Source: Aminicenans sp964648465 (GTDB lineage Bacteria; Acidobacteriota; Aminicenantia; Aminicenantales; Aminicenantaceae). From it: a stretch of DNA of 64,000 bases. How positions within the stretch are numbered: position 1 is the stretch's first letter; each line of letters opens with the position of its first letter. Positions 42,550 through 50,232 of this stretch are shown here, piece by piece. The stretch covers positions 1 through 64,000 of the forward strand of contig CAZYMU010000002.1 of NCBI GenBank assembly GCA_964648465.1, given 5' to 3'. Both the position numbers and the translations under genes were made by a program. Under the pieces are notes generated by a model that did not search any database, was not told the DNA's origin, and worked only from the letters and a program-made list of their open reading frames with translations.

Positions 42550-43117
42550 GCGCTAAGGCGCTAAAGGTTTTTAAATGGAGTAAAAGTGTTTTGTGTTTTG
42601 ATGTGAATCCTTAGAGAGAGAAAAAGATTCCTGAAAAGTTCAGAAAAACTGTAGAGGCAATTAGGAAAGAAGATAGAACATAAAAACGCTGTTATACTTG
42701 GACCGACGGGAGAAGACTAAGAATGAGAAAAGGAAGAGAGTTTCAGGAGAAAGGAAAAAAAAGAATTGAAGAGAAGTGGAGAAGAGAAAGAAACAGAAGA
42801 GAAAGAAGAAAGAAAGGCGTTAAAAAGAAGAGAAAGATTTAAGAGCGCAATGGCAGTAATGGATTAACGTTTCCTAAATGTGAGTGTAAATGTGGGTAGA
42901 ATGTAATACAGGGTAAAGGAAATGCATTTGAGTAATGGTGCCCATTGTTGCCCACGATTCCCACTGGTAAATAAACTATTGAATGCAAATATGTTAGCAA
43001 AATATTGCCCATTACAGGTGACGTAGAAGATAGTTTGGAGGATTTAATAGCGATCGTTCGCTATTTGACTCCTGAAGAAAAAAGCGGGTAAAAAGCCAAA
43101 CCAAAAGGAGGTGAGTC
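42550..43117. other. Gene-poor spacer at the left edge of the accessory region
   Basis: A+T-rich and purine-rich, with short tandem GGCGCTAAGGCGCTAAAGG near 42549-42567, one possible 39-residue basic ORF (42723-42842), and an apparently decayed coding fragment near 43030-43090 lacking a convincing start. No RNA gene seen. Confidence 0.5.
42723..42842 (+). CDS. Possible small basic peptide (39 aa)
   Basis: ATG frame coding MRKGREFQEKGKKRIEEKWR and then an Arg/Lys-rich tail ending VKKKRKI. A GGGAG lies ten bases upstream. The composition may simply reflect the local purine-rich sequence. No family recognised. Confidence 0.25.
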   Translation: MRKGREFQEKGKKRIEEKWRRERNRRERRKKGVKKKRKI

Positions 43118-43387
43118 ATGCTTGAAGGAGTTAAAGATAGAACTACATTATTGGTCGTTATTCTGCTGATGCGTGACATTGAAATGAAAATCTTGAAAGG
43201 AGAGAGGCTAACTGAGGATGAAGAAAAGATTTTGAAACACAACTTGTTGGGAATAGACCCGAGAAGAGAATTCAGAGATGAAAAGCAAAGAGACAGCTTG
43301 TTTGCTAAGTGGTGGGAGGAAGCAAAAATCCTGCATAAAAGGCTTAATGAGGAAGAAGAAAAAGCCAAAGCCAAGCCTAAGAAATAG
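43118..43387 (+). CDS. Hypothetical small protein (89 aa)
   Basis: An AAAAGGAGGTGA site six bases before the ATG supports a real gene. The protein is largely helical and charged: LLVVILLMRDIEMKILKGER in the first part, then KWWEEAKILHKRLNEEEEKA and a KPKK end. No family is recognised. It stands alone between gene-poor spacers in the accessory region, so it may be a mobile-element or defence accessory gene. Confidence 0.6.
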   Translation: MLEGVKDRTTLLVVILLMRDIEMKILKGERLTEDEEKILKHNLLGIDPRREFRDEKQRDSLFAKWWEEAKILHKRLNEEEEKAKAKPKK

Positions 43388-43708
43388 ACAAAAATCTCTC
43401 CTCCCATTTTCTATCCAAAATTCGCAAAATTGCCATTTTTAGCGTCAAATTCTGGCAAAATTTAGCTTAATCCTTGATACCGGAGCAAAATATTGTAAAA
43501 TTACCTAATTTTCAGTAAAAAATTTTTTTGGTGGTTGAAGAAAAAACTAGCCTTCTCGGCACCCTGCACCTGTCTCCCGACGTTTCGCCTGTCTGAGCGT
43601 CTTGAGTAGAGGGACAGCTTCAAGTTTTTATTATTTCTTATATTTTAATTAGCAATTGTGATAGCACGTAGCCACAATTCAGGGAGGGGAGTGCATTTTA
43701 AATGGATC

Positions 43709-43759
43709 TTCTGCTTGCTAAGCAGCGGGTCGGGAGTTCGAGTTTATCCAGGCATGCCA
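43709..43759 (+). pseudogene. Degenerate tRNA 3' half
   Basis: An anticodon-like arm CTGC-TTGCTAA-GCAG (43711-43725, anticodon position GCT), a 5-base variable-like GGGTC, a T-loop-like TTCGAGT and an end GGCATGCCA with CCA. The T-stem pairs poorly, no matching acceptor 5' strand lies upstream, and the long variable arm of tRNA-Ser is absent. This fits a broken tRNA or an integration-site relic. Confidence 0.5.
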
Positions 43760-44021
43760 TATAAATCCCTTATTTTTCAATAGTTTTCCTTAGGTTTTAT
43801 TTTCAGTTATTTTTGCCATTAAATGGCAAAAGAATGACAAATCTCTACCTCGTACAAAACAGGTTTGAGTGGCAAATCTTTTGTTTCTAGTTAGGTATTG
43901 AATTCTCAATTTAAGAAGATAACAAAGAACAAGATTACTCTCTTATTTTGGATTGACTTGAGATTATTGCCTGTGTTATAAAATTAAATAGGGTGGTAGA
44001 TATATTTTCTGTCCAAACAAT

Positions 44022-44043
44022 AAAGAGGGGTTCAAACCTCTTT
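44022..44043 (+). terminator. Hairpin ahead of the methyltransferase gene
   Basis: AAAGAGG (44022-44028) and CCTCTTT (44037-44043) form a perfect 7-bp stem around GGTTCAAA, followed by only one more T. It may be a weak terminator, or another T-arm-like relic given the GGTTCAAACC core. Confidence 0.35.
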
Positions 44044-44102
44044 TCTGCTAAGATTAATTTCTCCTTTTACCCTAATCAAGAAAATTATTGTACAAAAATA
44101 AC

Positions 44103-44915
44103 ATGGGTGAATTGATAGATAAACCAATATTTAGGTGGGCAGGAGGGAAGAATTGGTTTTTGAGGGATTTACATAAATTTTTGCCTTCTTCATTTAACAA
44201 TTACCATGAACCATTTCTCGGCGGTGGTTCTGTATTTTTTTATTTGAAACCAAAAGGAAAATCTTACCTGTCTGACAAAAATGATGATTTAATAAATGCA
44301 TATCATGTAATCCAAAATAATGTCGAAGAAGTGATGACAATATTGAAGCAATTCAAAAATACTAAAGAGGAATACTATAGAATTAGGGATCAAGAGTTTC
44401 AAAGTGCTGTTGAAAAAGCTGCTAAGTTTATCTACTTAAATCGATTTTGCTTCAATGGATTATACAGGGTCAATTTAAATGGTATCTATAATGTCCCATA
44501 TGGATTTAAAAAATATAAACATCTTTTTGATTATGAAAGGCTAAGAAGAGCTAACCTCCTTTTTAAAAATGCATTTCTATCATGTGAAGATTTTGAAGTT
44601 TCATTGAAGAGGATCAAAGCTGGTGATTTAGTGTTTTTAGATCCTCCCTATACTGAATCGAATGTTAAAAATGGATTTATAAAATACAATGAAAAGCTAT
44701 ATGCATGGCATGATCAGAAACGCCTAGCCAGCTATATAAAGAAACTGATTAGAAAAGGAGCATTTTTTATATTGACAAACGGAAAGCATGAATCAATCAA
44801 GGAGCTATTCGGAAGTATTTGTTCTCCTATATGCATTAAAAGATCTAATGTTATTGGAGGAAAAAACGCAAAACGAGGGATTACAGAAGAATATATCTTC
44901 ACAAATACAATTTAA
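44103..44915 (+). CDS. D12-class N6-adenine DNA methyltransferase (Dam-like)
   Basis: Motif order of alpha-class (Dam/DpnM) enzymes: FRWAGGKNWFL near residue 10, PFLGGGSVFF (~37-46, AdoMet binding), SDKNDDLINAYHVIQ, and the catalytic DPPY at residues 180-183. GIYNVPYGFKKY is the usual substrate-loop region. I chose the ATG at 44103; a TTG at 44088 would add five residues. It lies 12 bases before the DGQHR-nuclease gene, so the two form an operon. The specificity is likely short adenine-containing sites such as GATC, which is family knowledge, not shown here. Confidence 0.9.
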   Translation: MGELIDKPIFRWAGGKNWFLRDLHKFLPSSFNNYHEPFLGGGSVFFYLKPKGKSYLSDKNDDLINAYHVIQNNVEEVMTILKQFKNTKEEYYRIRDQEFQSAVEKAAKFIYLNRFCFNGLYRVNLNGIYNVPYGFKKYKHLFDYERLRRANLLFKNAFLSCEDFEVSLKRIKAGDLVFLDPPYTESNVKNGFIKYNEKLYAWHDQKRLASYIKKLIRKGAFFILTNGKHESIKELFGSICSPICIKRSNVIGGKNAKRGITEEYIFTNTI

Positions 44916-44927
44916 AAAGGAAGTGTC

Positions 44928-47213
44928 ATGGGGATAGAAGGACTAATAAATATTGAACGGATATCAGCAAGGGCTATTAATAAAAAAAAATCTCTTGAGA
45001 TTTTTAAGACATGTAAGCCTAAACAGAGAGAAGAACTAGAACTTGAAGGATGGAAGTTTGTTCCTTCCAAACTAAAACATTCCATAAGAATGAGTAAACC
45101 AAAATCCCATGATATTTATTTCGAAGATAGAGTCTGGGCTTTATTTGCAAAGATGGGCTTTAAGTATTTGAATGAGGATCGCAATTTTAAGATTGAATAT
45201 CAAGAAGGTTTGAAAAAGCAGATAGATATTTTTGCAGCTGACGAAGAAGCTATTCTAATTGTAGAGTGCAAATCTTGTGAGACAAAAAGAAGGGTTAATT
45301 ATCAAAAGGATATAAATGAACTAATTGAGCTTAAAGAAAAGATTAGAAGGGCAGCGAAAAAGTTAATTTCAGAAAATGCAAAGGTTGCTTTTGTTTTTGC
45401 AACAAATAAATCAATTCTTAATGAGAATGACAGAAAAAGGCTAGAGGAAGATTCAATTTTCCATTTTAATCAAGATGATTTTGAATATTATGAGACTATT
45501 ACGGATCATTTAGGTGCTGCTTCAAAATTCCAATTATTTGGAAGACTATTTGCGGGTCATAAAATTCCAGGACTAAAGACCAGAGTGCCTGCTATTAAAG
45601 GGAAAATGGCATCAGGTGATACTTTTTACTCATTTGGCATTGAGCCAGATTTTTTATTAAAGATAGGATTTATGCTTCATAGGATCGAACCAAACAAAGA
45701 AACTTCAATGGCGTATCAAAGATTGGTGAAGAAGTCAAGGCTGAATAAAATAGCGAAATATATTGATAATGGGGGATATTTTCCAAATTCAATAATTATT
45801 AATATCATAACGGGTAAGAGAAAAAAGCTTAAATTTGATGAGGCAGAAAAGATACCTCACGATTCATACACATCCGACGGTATTCCATACACATCCTATG
45901 GTATTCTCCATCTCCCGCAAACTTATAGAAGTGTATTTATCATTGATGGACAGCATCGATTATATGGATATTCAAAGGCAAAATATGATTCTAATCATAC
46001 AATTCCTGTAGTTGCCTTCCATAATATGAGGGATGATGAACAAGCAAAAATATTTGTAAAAATCAACCAAACACAAAAATCAGTCCCTGCAAATTTAATA
46101 GAGTCAATTATGTCTGATTTTAATTGGGGATCCGATAACGAAAGGCTAGCCTTAAGAGCTGTGAGAACAAGGACATTTATTGAGATGAACAATCAAGATT
46201 TCAGCCCCTTCTATAAAAGAATTATCTCTTCGGAAGAGAAAAAAACTGATATTAGATGTTTAACTTTAAAATCAATTCTAGATTGGGGTATAAATAAAAC
46301 AAACTTTTTTGGAATAATAAAAAATGACAAGCTTATAAAAACTGGGTACTTGAATGATGTTTCCTATGAAAAAACCTTAAAAAAATCTTTATGTTTTTTT
46401 AATGCCTGTTTTAGTAAAATTGAAAATGAATTAGAGGAGCAATGGGATCTAGGAAGGGAAGAAGGCGGATTTATTGCAATGAACATTGGTGTTTCTGCAA
46501 TCATAAGAACACTAGATTCTCTTCTTGAACATTTGGAAAAAAATAAAAACATTGTTCCACAAAAAATGGAAGGTAAAGAATTAGCTGACTTAGCGATTTC
46601 ATATCTAGATCCTGTTATTGAGTTTGTAAAAATCTTAAGTTTTGAAGAAAGAAAAAAATTTAGAGGATATTTTGGTAGTGGGGCTACGGAGAAGGTTCAA
46701 AGGGAGTTTCAAAGCAAAATTCATGAGGAGTTCAAAGATTTTAATCCTGATGGTCTTGACCAGTGGATTAAAGAGAGCTCTGGACAATTTACGAATCTAT
46801 CTTTTGCTTTAGGAAACCAAAAGATACAACCACTAATTGATAAATTTATAAAGCAAAAATTGGTAAGGGAATATGGGGAAAAGAAATGGTGGACAGCAGG
46901 AGTCCCATTCACGGTAAGAAAACCCTGTGTTATAAGAAAAGAACAAGAAAGCTCTTCAGAAAGCCCTTGGAAATTTTTAGATATTATTCACTATAAAGAA
47001 ATTATTAACTATCAATGGAATTTACTTGGAGATTTTTTTACTCCACCAGGTATGGAACAAGCATCTAGAAAAAGTAAACTCTCCTGGTTAGATGATATAA
47101 ATTCAATACGCAATAAATACTCTCATCCTTCAAGAGAAAAAGTAACAGAAAAAGAATATAATGATTTGGAAGAAATTTACGAGTGGTTGCAGAAAAAGTT
47201 GGTCGACAATTAG
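44928..47213 (+). CDS. DGQHR-domain protein with nuclease-like and HEPN-like domains
   Basis: A 761-residue multidomain protein. Residues ~60-160 look like a PD-(D/E)XK nuclease core: D100 in KQID, then E113 and K115 in VECK, with hydrophobic strands around them. Residues ~210-400 hold a DndB-like DGQHR domain with the exact motif at 340-344 (FIIDGQHRLYGYS) and KINQTQKSVP. The C-terminus (~700-761) has RNKYSH at 728-733, an Rx4H motif like HEPN domains. DGQHR proteins are linked to Dnd phosphorothioation and phage defence; coupling here to a D12 methyltransferase suggests a restriction role. An AAGGAAG site precedes the ATG. Confidence 0.82.
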   Translation: MGIEGLINIERISARAINKKKSLEIFKTCKPKQREELELEGWKFVPSKLKHSIRMSKPKSHDIYFEDRVWALFAKMGFKYLNEDRNFKIEYQEGLKKQIDIFAADEEAILIVECKSCETKRRVNYQKDINELIELKEKIRRAAKKLISENAKVAFVFATNKSILNENDRKRLEEDSIFHFNQDDFEYYETITDHLGAASKFQLFGRLFAGHKIPGLKTRVPAIKGKMASGDTFYSFGIEPDFLLKIGFMLHRIEPNKETSMAYQRLVKKSRLNKIAKYIDNGGYFPNSIIINIITGKRKKLKFDEAEKIPHDSYTSDGIPYTSYGILHLPQTYRSVFIIDGQHRLYGYSKAKYDSNHTIPVVAFHNMRDDEQAKIFVKINQTQKSVPANLIESIMSDFNWGSDNERLALRAVRTRTFIEMNNQDFSPFYKRIISSEEKKTDIRCLTLKSILDWGINKTNFFGIIKNDKLIKTGYLNDVSYEKTLKKSLCFFNACFSKIENELEEQWDLGREEGGFIAMNIGVSAIIRTLDSLLEHLEKNKNIVPQKMEGKELADLAISYLDPVIEFVKILSFEERKKFRGYFGSGATEKVQREFQSKIHEEFKDFNPDGLDQWIKESSGQFTNLSFALGNQKIQPLIDKFIKQKLVREYGEKKWWTAGVPFTVRKPCVIRKEQESSSESPWKFLDIIHYKEIINYQWNLLGDFFTPPGMEQASRKSKLSWLDDINSIRNKYSHPSREKVTEKEYNDLEEIYEWLQKKLVDN

Positions 47214-47228
47214 AAACAGATTGAGAAA

Positions 47229-47324
47229 AGTGGAAGCCGGAAACCCTAAGCCCTAGCTTCCCGATACTGAAAAAGATGCCATGCAAACAGAGGGTATAAA
47301 TAAAGCCTCGCTATAGAAGACGAG
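47229..47324. repeat. Paired structured repeat, copy A
   Basis: Begins 16 bases after the DGQHR gene stop. Shares the blocks AGTGGA-GCC, GCCCT, CCGAT-CTGAAA and GCCTC with copy B in the same order. GAGG/CCTC and GGAAGC/GCTTCC can pair within it. Confidence 0.6.
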
Positions 47325-47344
47325 AGAGGGGGACAGGAATTCTC

Positions 47345-48232
47345 ATGGCAAATGAGGAACACCTTGAGATTATAAAACAAGGAGTCGAAGCTTGGAATGA
47401 ATGGAGGAAAAATAATCCTGAAGAAAGACCGAATCTCAGTGGGACAGACCTCACAGGAGCGCTTCTTGCAGATGCAGATCTAAGCGAGTCGGACCTTAGT
47501 GGAGCAGACTTCAGAGATTCAACTCTCAGAGATGCTAACCTCACTCATGCAGACCTATACTATACAGACCTTGAGAGTGCTATATTGGTTAATACAAATT
47601 TCAAGAGGGCTGCCCTAACAAACTGCTTTGTTTATGGAGTCGCAGCCTGGGATGTAAAATTAAATGAAACAGAACAAAAGGACTTGGTAATTACTCCCAG
47701 GTTTGAGCCCTCTGGTATCACGGTTGATAATCTTGAAGTTGCCCAGTTCATCTATCTGTTACTCCACAATGAGAAGATCCGTCATATTATTGATACCATC
47801 ACAACTAAAGTTGTATTGATTTTAGGGCGGTTTACACCAGAGAGAAAAACCATTTTGGATACGATTAAGAAAGAGCTGCGCAATAGAGATTATATACCTG
47901 TATTAGTTGATTTCAAGGAGCCAAGGTCCAGGGATATTAAAGAAACTGTTTCCACATTAGCACATATGGCACGCTTTATCATTGCTGATATTACAGATGC
48001 CAGAAGCATCCCACAAGAGCTGGAAGCCATTGTCCCAAATCTCCCATCTGTCCCTGTTCAGCCGTTGCTTCAAAAAGGAAAAGATAAATACAGTATGTTT
48101 GAAACCTCCCGAAGATACCCTTGGGTCCTTTCAATCCACGAATACAGGGACCTTAATGATCTAATGGCAACGCTGGAAGATAAAGTTATTATCCCTGCAG
48201 AGGCGAAGTCAGAAGAAATGAGGAATAAGTGA
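47345..48232 (+). CDS. Pentapeptide-repeat protein with TIR-like C-terminal domain
   Basis: Residues ~30-90 are pentapeptide repeats (LSGTDLTGALLADADLSESD pattern with A(D/N)LxX units), forming a short right-handed helix. From ~155 (VVLILGRFTPERKTILDTIK) a second domain follows with ARFIIADITDARSIPQELEAI; this fits a family of pentapeptide proteins whose C-terminal domain is TIR- or nucleotide-binding-like and is suspected of defence roles. Active-site residues cannot be assigned confidently. It is flanked on both sides by related ~90-bp repeats. Confidence 0.75.
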   Translation: MANEEHLEIIKQGVEAWNEWRKNNPEERPNLSGTDLTGALLADADLSESDLSGADFRDSTLRDANLTHADLYYTDLESAILVNTNFKRAALTNCFVYGVAAWDVKLNETEQKDLVITPRFEPSGITVDNLEVAQFIYLLLHNEKIRHIIDTITTKVVLILGRFTPERKTILDTIKKELRNRDYIPVLVDFKEPRSRDIKETVSTLAHMARFIIADITDARSIPQELEAIVPNLPSVPVQPLLQKGKDKYSMFETSRRYPWVLSIHEYRDLNDLMATLEDKVIIPAEAKSEEMRNK

Positions 48233-48245
48233 CAAATACGAGCCG

Positions 48246-48332
48246 AGTGGAGGCCAAAGACCCCAAAGCCCTGGTTTGCCGATTCTGAAAGAAGACAGCA
48301 GGGCGTGATTAGCGCCTCATTTAGAGAGACGG
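48246..48332. repeat. Paired structured repeat, copy B
   Basis: Begins 14 bases after the pentapeptide gene stop and aligns with copy A with one or two small gaps. The internal hairpin of copy A (GAGG/CCTC) is replaced here by AGG-CG/CGCCT, suggesting conserved pairing despite sequence change. Confidence 0.6.
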
Positions 48333-48451
48333 TTCGCATTAATAGATTTTCTCACGAATAGAAAATGAAATTTTAAAAGGAGTTCTTTATTGAAAAGCAA
48401 GCAGTATAATGGGAGACTTGATAAACTTTGAGGCTATTTTTCCATAAGGCA

Positions 48452-49189
48452 ATGTCTAGAGAAACAATCGGTCGACTAAATCCCATGTTGGAGGCTTTAA
48501 AATCTTCTCCATGCCGTGTGAATAAAATATTCATTCAAAACGGAGCGGGAAAAGGTAAGATTCATGAGATCATTAATCTCGCCAGAGACAGGCGAATTCC
48601 TCTTTTTTTTGTACCGAGAAAAAAGCTCGAGGTGCTGGACAAAAATCATCAGGGGGCAGTTGCTTTATTATCTCCAAAAGAATTTTCCTCCCTGGGATCC
48701 ATCTTAGAAGGTTCGAGGCTTCCTTTTCTTGTTTTACTGGATGGAGTTGAAGACCCTCAGAATTTAGGTGCAATTATCCGGACTGCTGAAGGAGCAGGAG
48801 TGGACGGAATCATACTGCCCGAAAGGAGGTCTGCAGGGTTAACACATGTTGTTTCTTCTGTTTCAGCAGGAGCGCTTGAACATATCAAAGTTGCAAAGGT
48901 CACTAATTTAGCGCGTACTATAGATGATTTGAAAAAAGGGGGAATTTGGATAGTTGGGGCAGAAAGTGGAAGCAGGCAGTACTGGTATGAATTTGATTAT
49001 ACAGTTCCTCTCGGGCTGGTTTTGGGCTCGGAAGGCAAAGGGCTGCGGCCCATTATCAGAAGAAGTTGTGACAAAATTCTCTCAATACCGCTTCTTGGGA
49101 AATTGACTTCTCTTAATGTTGCCGCTGCAGCGTCTGTTTTCCTTTATGAGGCTGCACGACAGAGGATGATGCTATTCCAGGGCTTGTAA
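48452..49189 (+). CDS. rlmB: 23S rRNA (guanosine-2'-O-)-methyltransferase (RlmB/TrmH family)
   Basis: SpoU-fold 2'-O-methyltransferase. Signatures are LLDGVEDPQNLGAIIRTAEGAG, LVLGSEGKGLRP and IPLLGKLTSLNVAAAASVFL, forming the trefoil-knot AdoMet site. The N-terminal substrate-binding domain is present, so RlmB is likelier than TrmL-type enzymes. A TTG at 48428 would add eight residues; I prefer the ATG at 48452. It marks the right edge of the accessory region. Confidence 0.9.
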   Translation: MSRETIGRLNPMLEALKSSPCRVNKIFIQNGAGKGKIHEIINLARDRRIPLFFVPRKKLEVLDKNHQGAVALLSPKEFSSLGSILEGSRLPFLVLLDGVEDPQNLGAIIRTAEGAGVDGIILPERRSAGLTHVVSSVSAGALEHIKVAKVTNLARTIDDLKKGGIWIVGAESGSRQYWYEFDYTVPLGLVLGSEGKGLRPIIRRSCDKILSIPLLGKLTSLNVAAAASVFLYEAARQRMMLFQGL

Positions 49190-49264
49190 CTCTGTTAAAT
49201 GCTAATCTTCATATTGAAATTATAAAACGGTTGTGATAATAATGACTGGATTTCTATTGAGGAG

Positions 49265-50215
49265 GTGAACACAATTCCTTTCATATGGAAACCTTTAAAC
49301 AAAAGGCTGGAGACAGGCATAGGTAATGACAGCCGTATATTTGTCATTTGCAATCCCCATTCGAACCGGGACCGACACCGGAGGTTGATTCCACGCGAGA
49401 TTAAACTCCTTAAGAAAGAAGGGCTCGACTTCATATACGCGATTACAGATAACCCGATGGATGAATATATCATCGCTAAGGATGCAGTCGAGGATGGATT
49501 TAAAACAATTATTGCTTCTGGCGGTGACAGCACCATAAGTAATATTGCTGATGCAATATTGACAACTAATCCGAAGATTAACTTTGGGATAATCCCTAAC
49601 GGGACAGGCAATGATTATGCTACAGGGAACAGCATTCCTCGGTCTTTGCATGAAGCAGTAAAAATCATTAAACAGGGCAGGGTTGAGAAACGGGATGTTA
49701 TAAAAATCGGAAATCGCTACGCTGTGAGCCTCGTGGGATTCGGCTTTGATATTACAATGAGCGAGGTGCACCTTAAAAATAAAATACTAAAGGGGTCGCT
49801 GCTTTATTTTTATGCCATTATTGTTGCGATTTTTCGGCATAAAGGGTTTGAGATAACCGTAGAAATGGATGAAGGAAAGGAATTTAAAGGGAAAGCAATG
49901 ATGCTTAATCTTGGTAATAATAAAATCTCGGGCGGAGGTTATATGACTTGTCCAGAGGCTGATATGAATGATGGTAAAATGGATGTAATGTTTATTGAGG
50001 ATTGTCCGCCCATGACCCGCCTGAAGCTGTTACAAATGGTTAAAAGCGCCACTCACCTTCGCCACCCGCTTGTCCATTATCAACAAACACGGAAAGTGGT
50101 TGTTAAAAGTGAGCTCCCTCTTGCCTTTCATACAGAAGGGGAAATGTTTTATACTGAGCAAAACATCATCAGTGCAGAAGTAATTCCAGATAGACTTAAT
50201 CTTATAGTCAGATAA
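49265..50215 (+). CDS. Diacylglycerol kinase family lipid kinase
   Basis: YegS/BmrU-like fold. The core motif reads ASGGDSTISNIADAI, a GGDxT nucleotide site, and PNGTGNDYATGNS follows; the C-terminal beta-domain contains LNLGNNKISGGGYMTCPEAD. The start is a GTG directly after GAGGAG, with no better choice in frame; the ribosome spacing is unusually short. It is followed by a convergent plsC gene, so a shared phospholipid role is plausible. The true lipid substrate is unknown. Confidence 0.85.
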   Translation: MNTIPFIWKPLNKRLETGIGNDSRIFVICNPHSNRDRHRRLIPREIKLLKKEGLDFIYAITDNPMDEYIIAKDAVEDGFKTIIASGGDSTISNIADAILTTNPKINFGIIPNGTGNDYATGNSIPRSLHEAVKIIKQGRVEKRDVIKIGNRYAVSLVGFGFDITMSEVHLKNKILKGSLLYFYAIIVAIFRHKGFEITVEMDEGKEFKGKAMMLNLGNNKISGGGYMTCPEADMNDGKMDVMFIEDCPPMTRLKLLQMVKSATHLRHPLVHYQQTRKVVVKSELPLAFHTEGEMFYTEQNIISAEVIPDRLNLIVR

Positions 50216-50232
50216 TAGAAAATAACTGGAAC

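Larger units (their letters stand above)
43388..44102. other. Long gene-free spacer before the methyltransferase
   Basis: About 700 A+T-rich bases without a credible gene. It holds a G+C-richer foldable patch (43569-43617), a degenerate tRNA 3' half (43709-43759) and a hairpin (44022-44043). The promoter of the methyltransferase operon is presumably here; I could not identify it securely. Confidence 0.55.

Noticed and set aside
43030..43090. Small gene coding DSLEDLIAIVRYLTPEEKSG
   Set aside because: The peptide looks protein-like but has no usable start or ribosome site; probably a decayed fragment.
43709..43759. Functional tRNA-Ser (GCT)
   Set aside because: No 5' half, poor T-stem and no long variable arm, so I call it a degenerate relic.
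47229..48332. Integron attC sites flanking the pentapeptide gene
   Set aside because: The paired repeats lack convincing RYYYAAC and GTTRRRY core sites at their ends, and no integrase is in the window.
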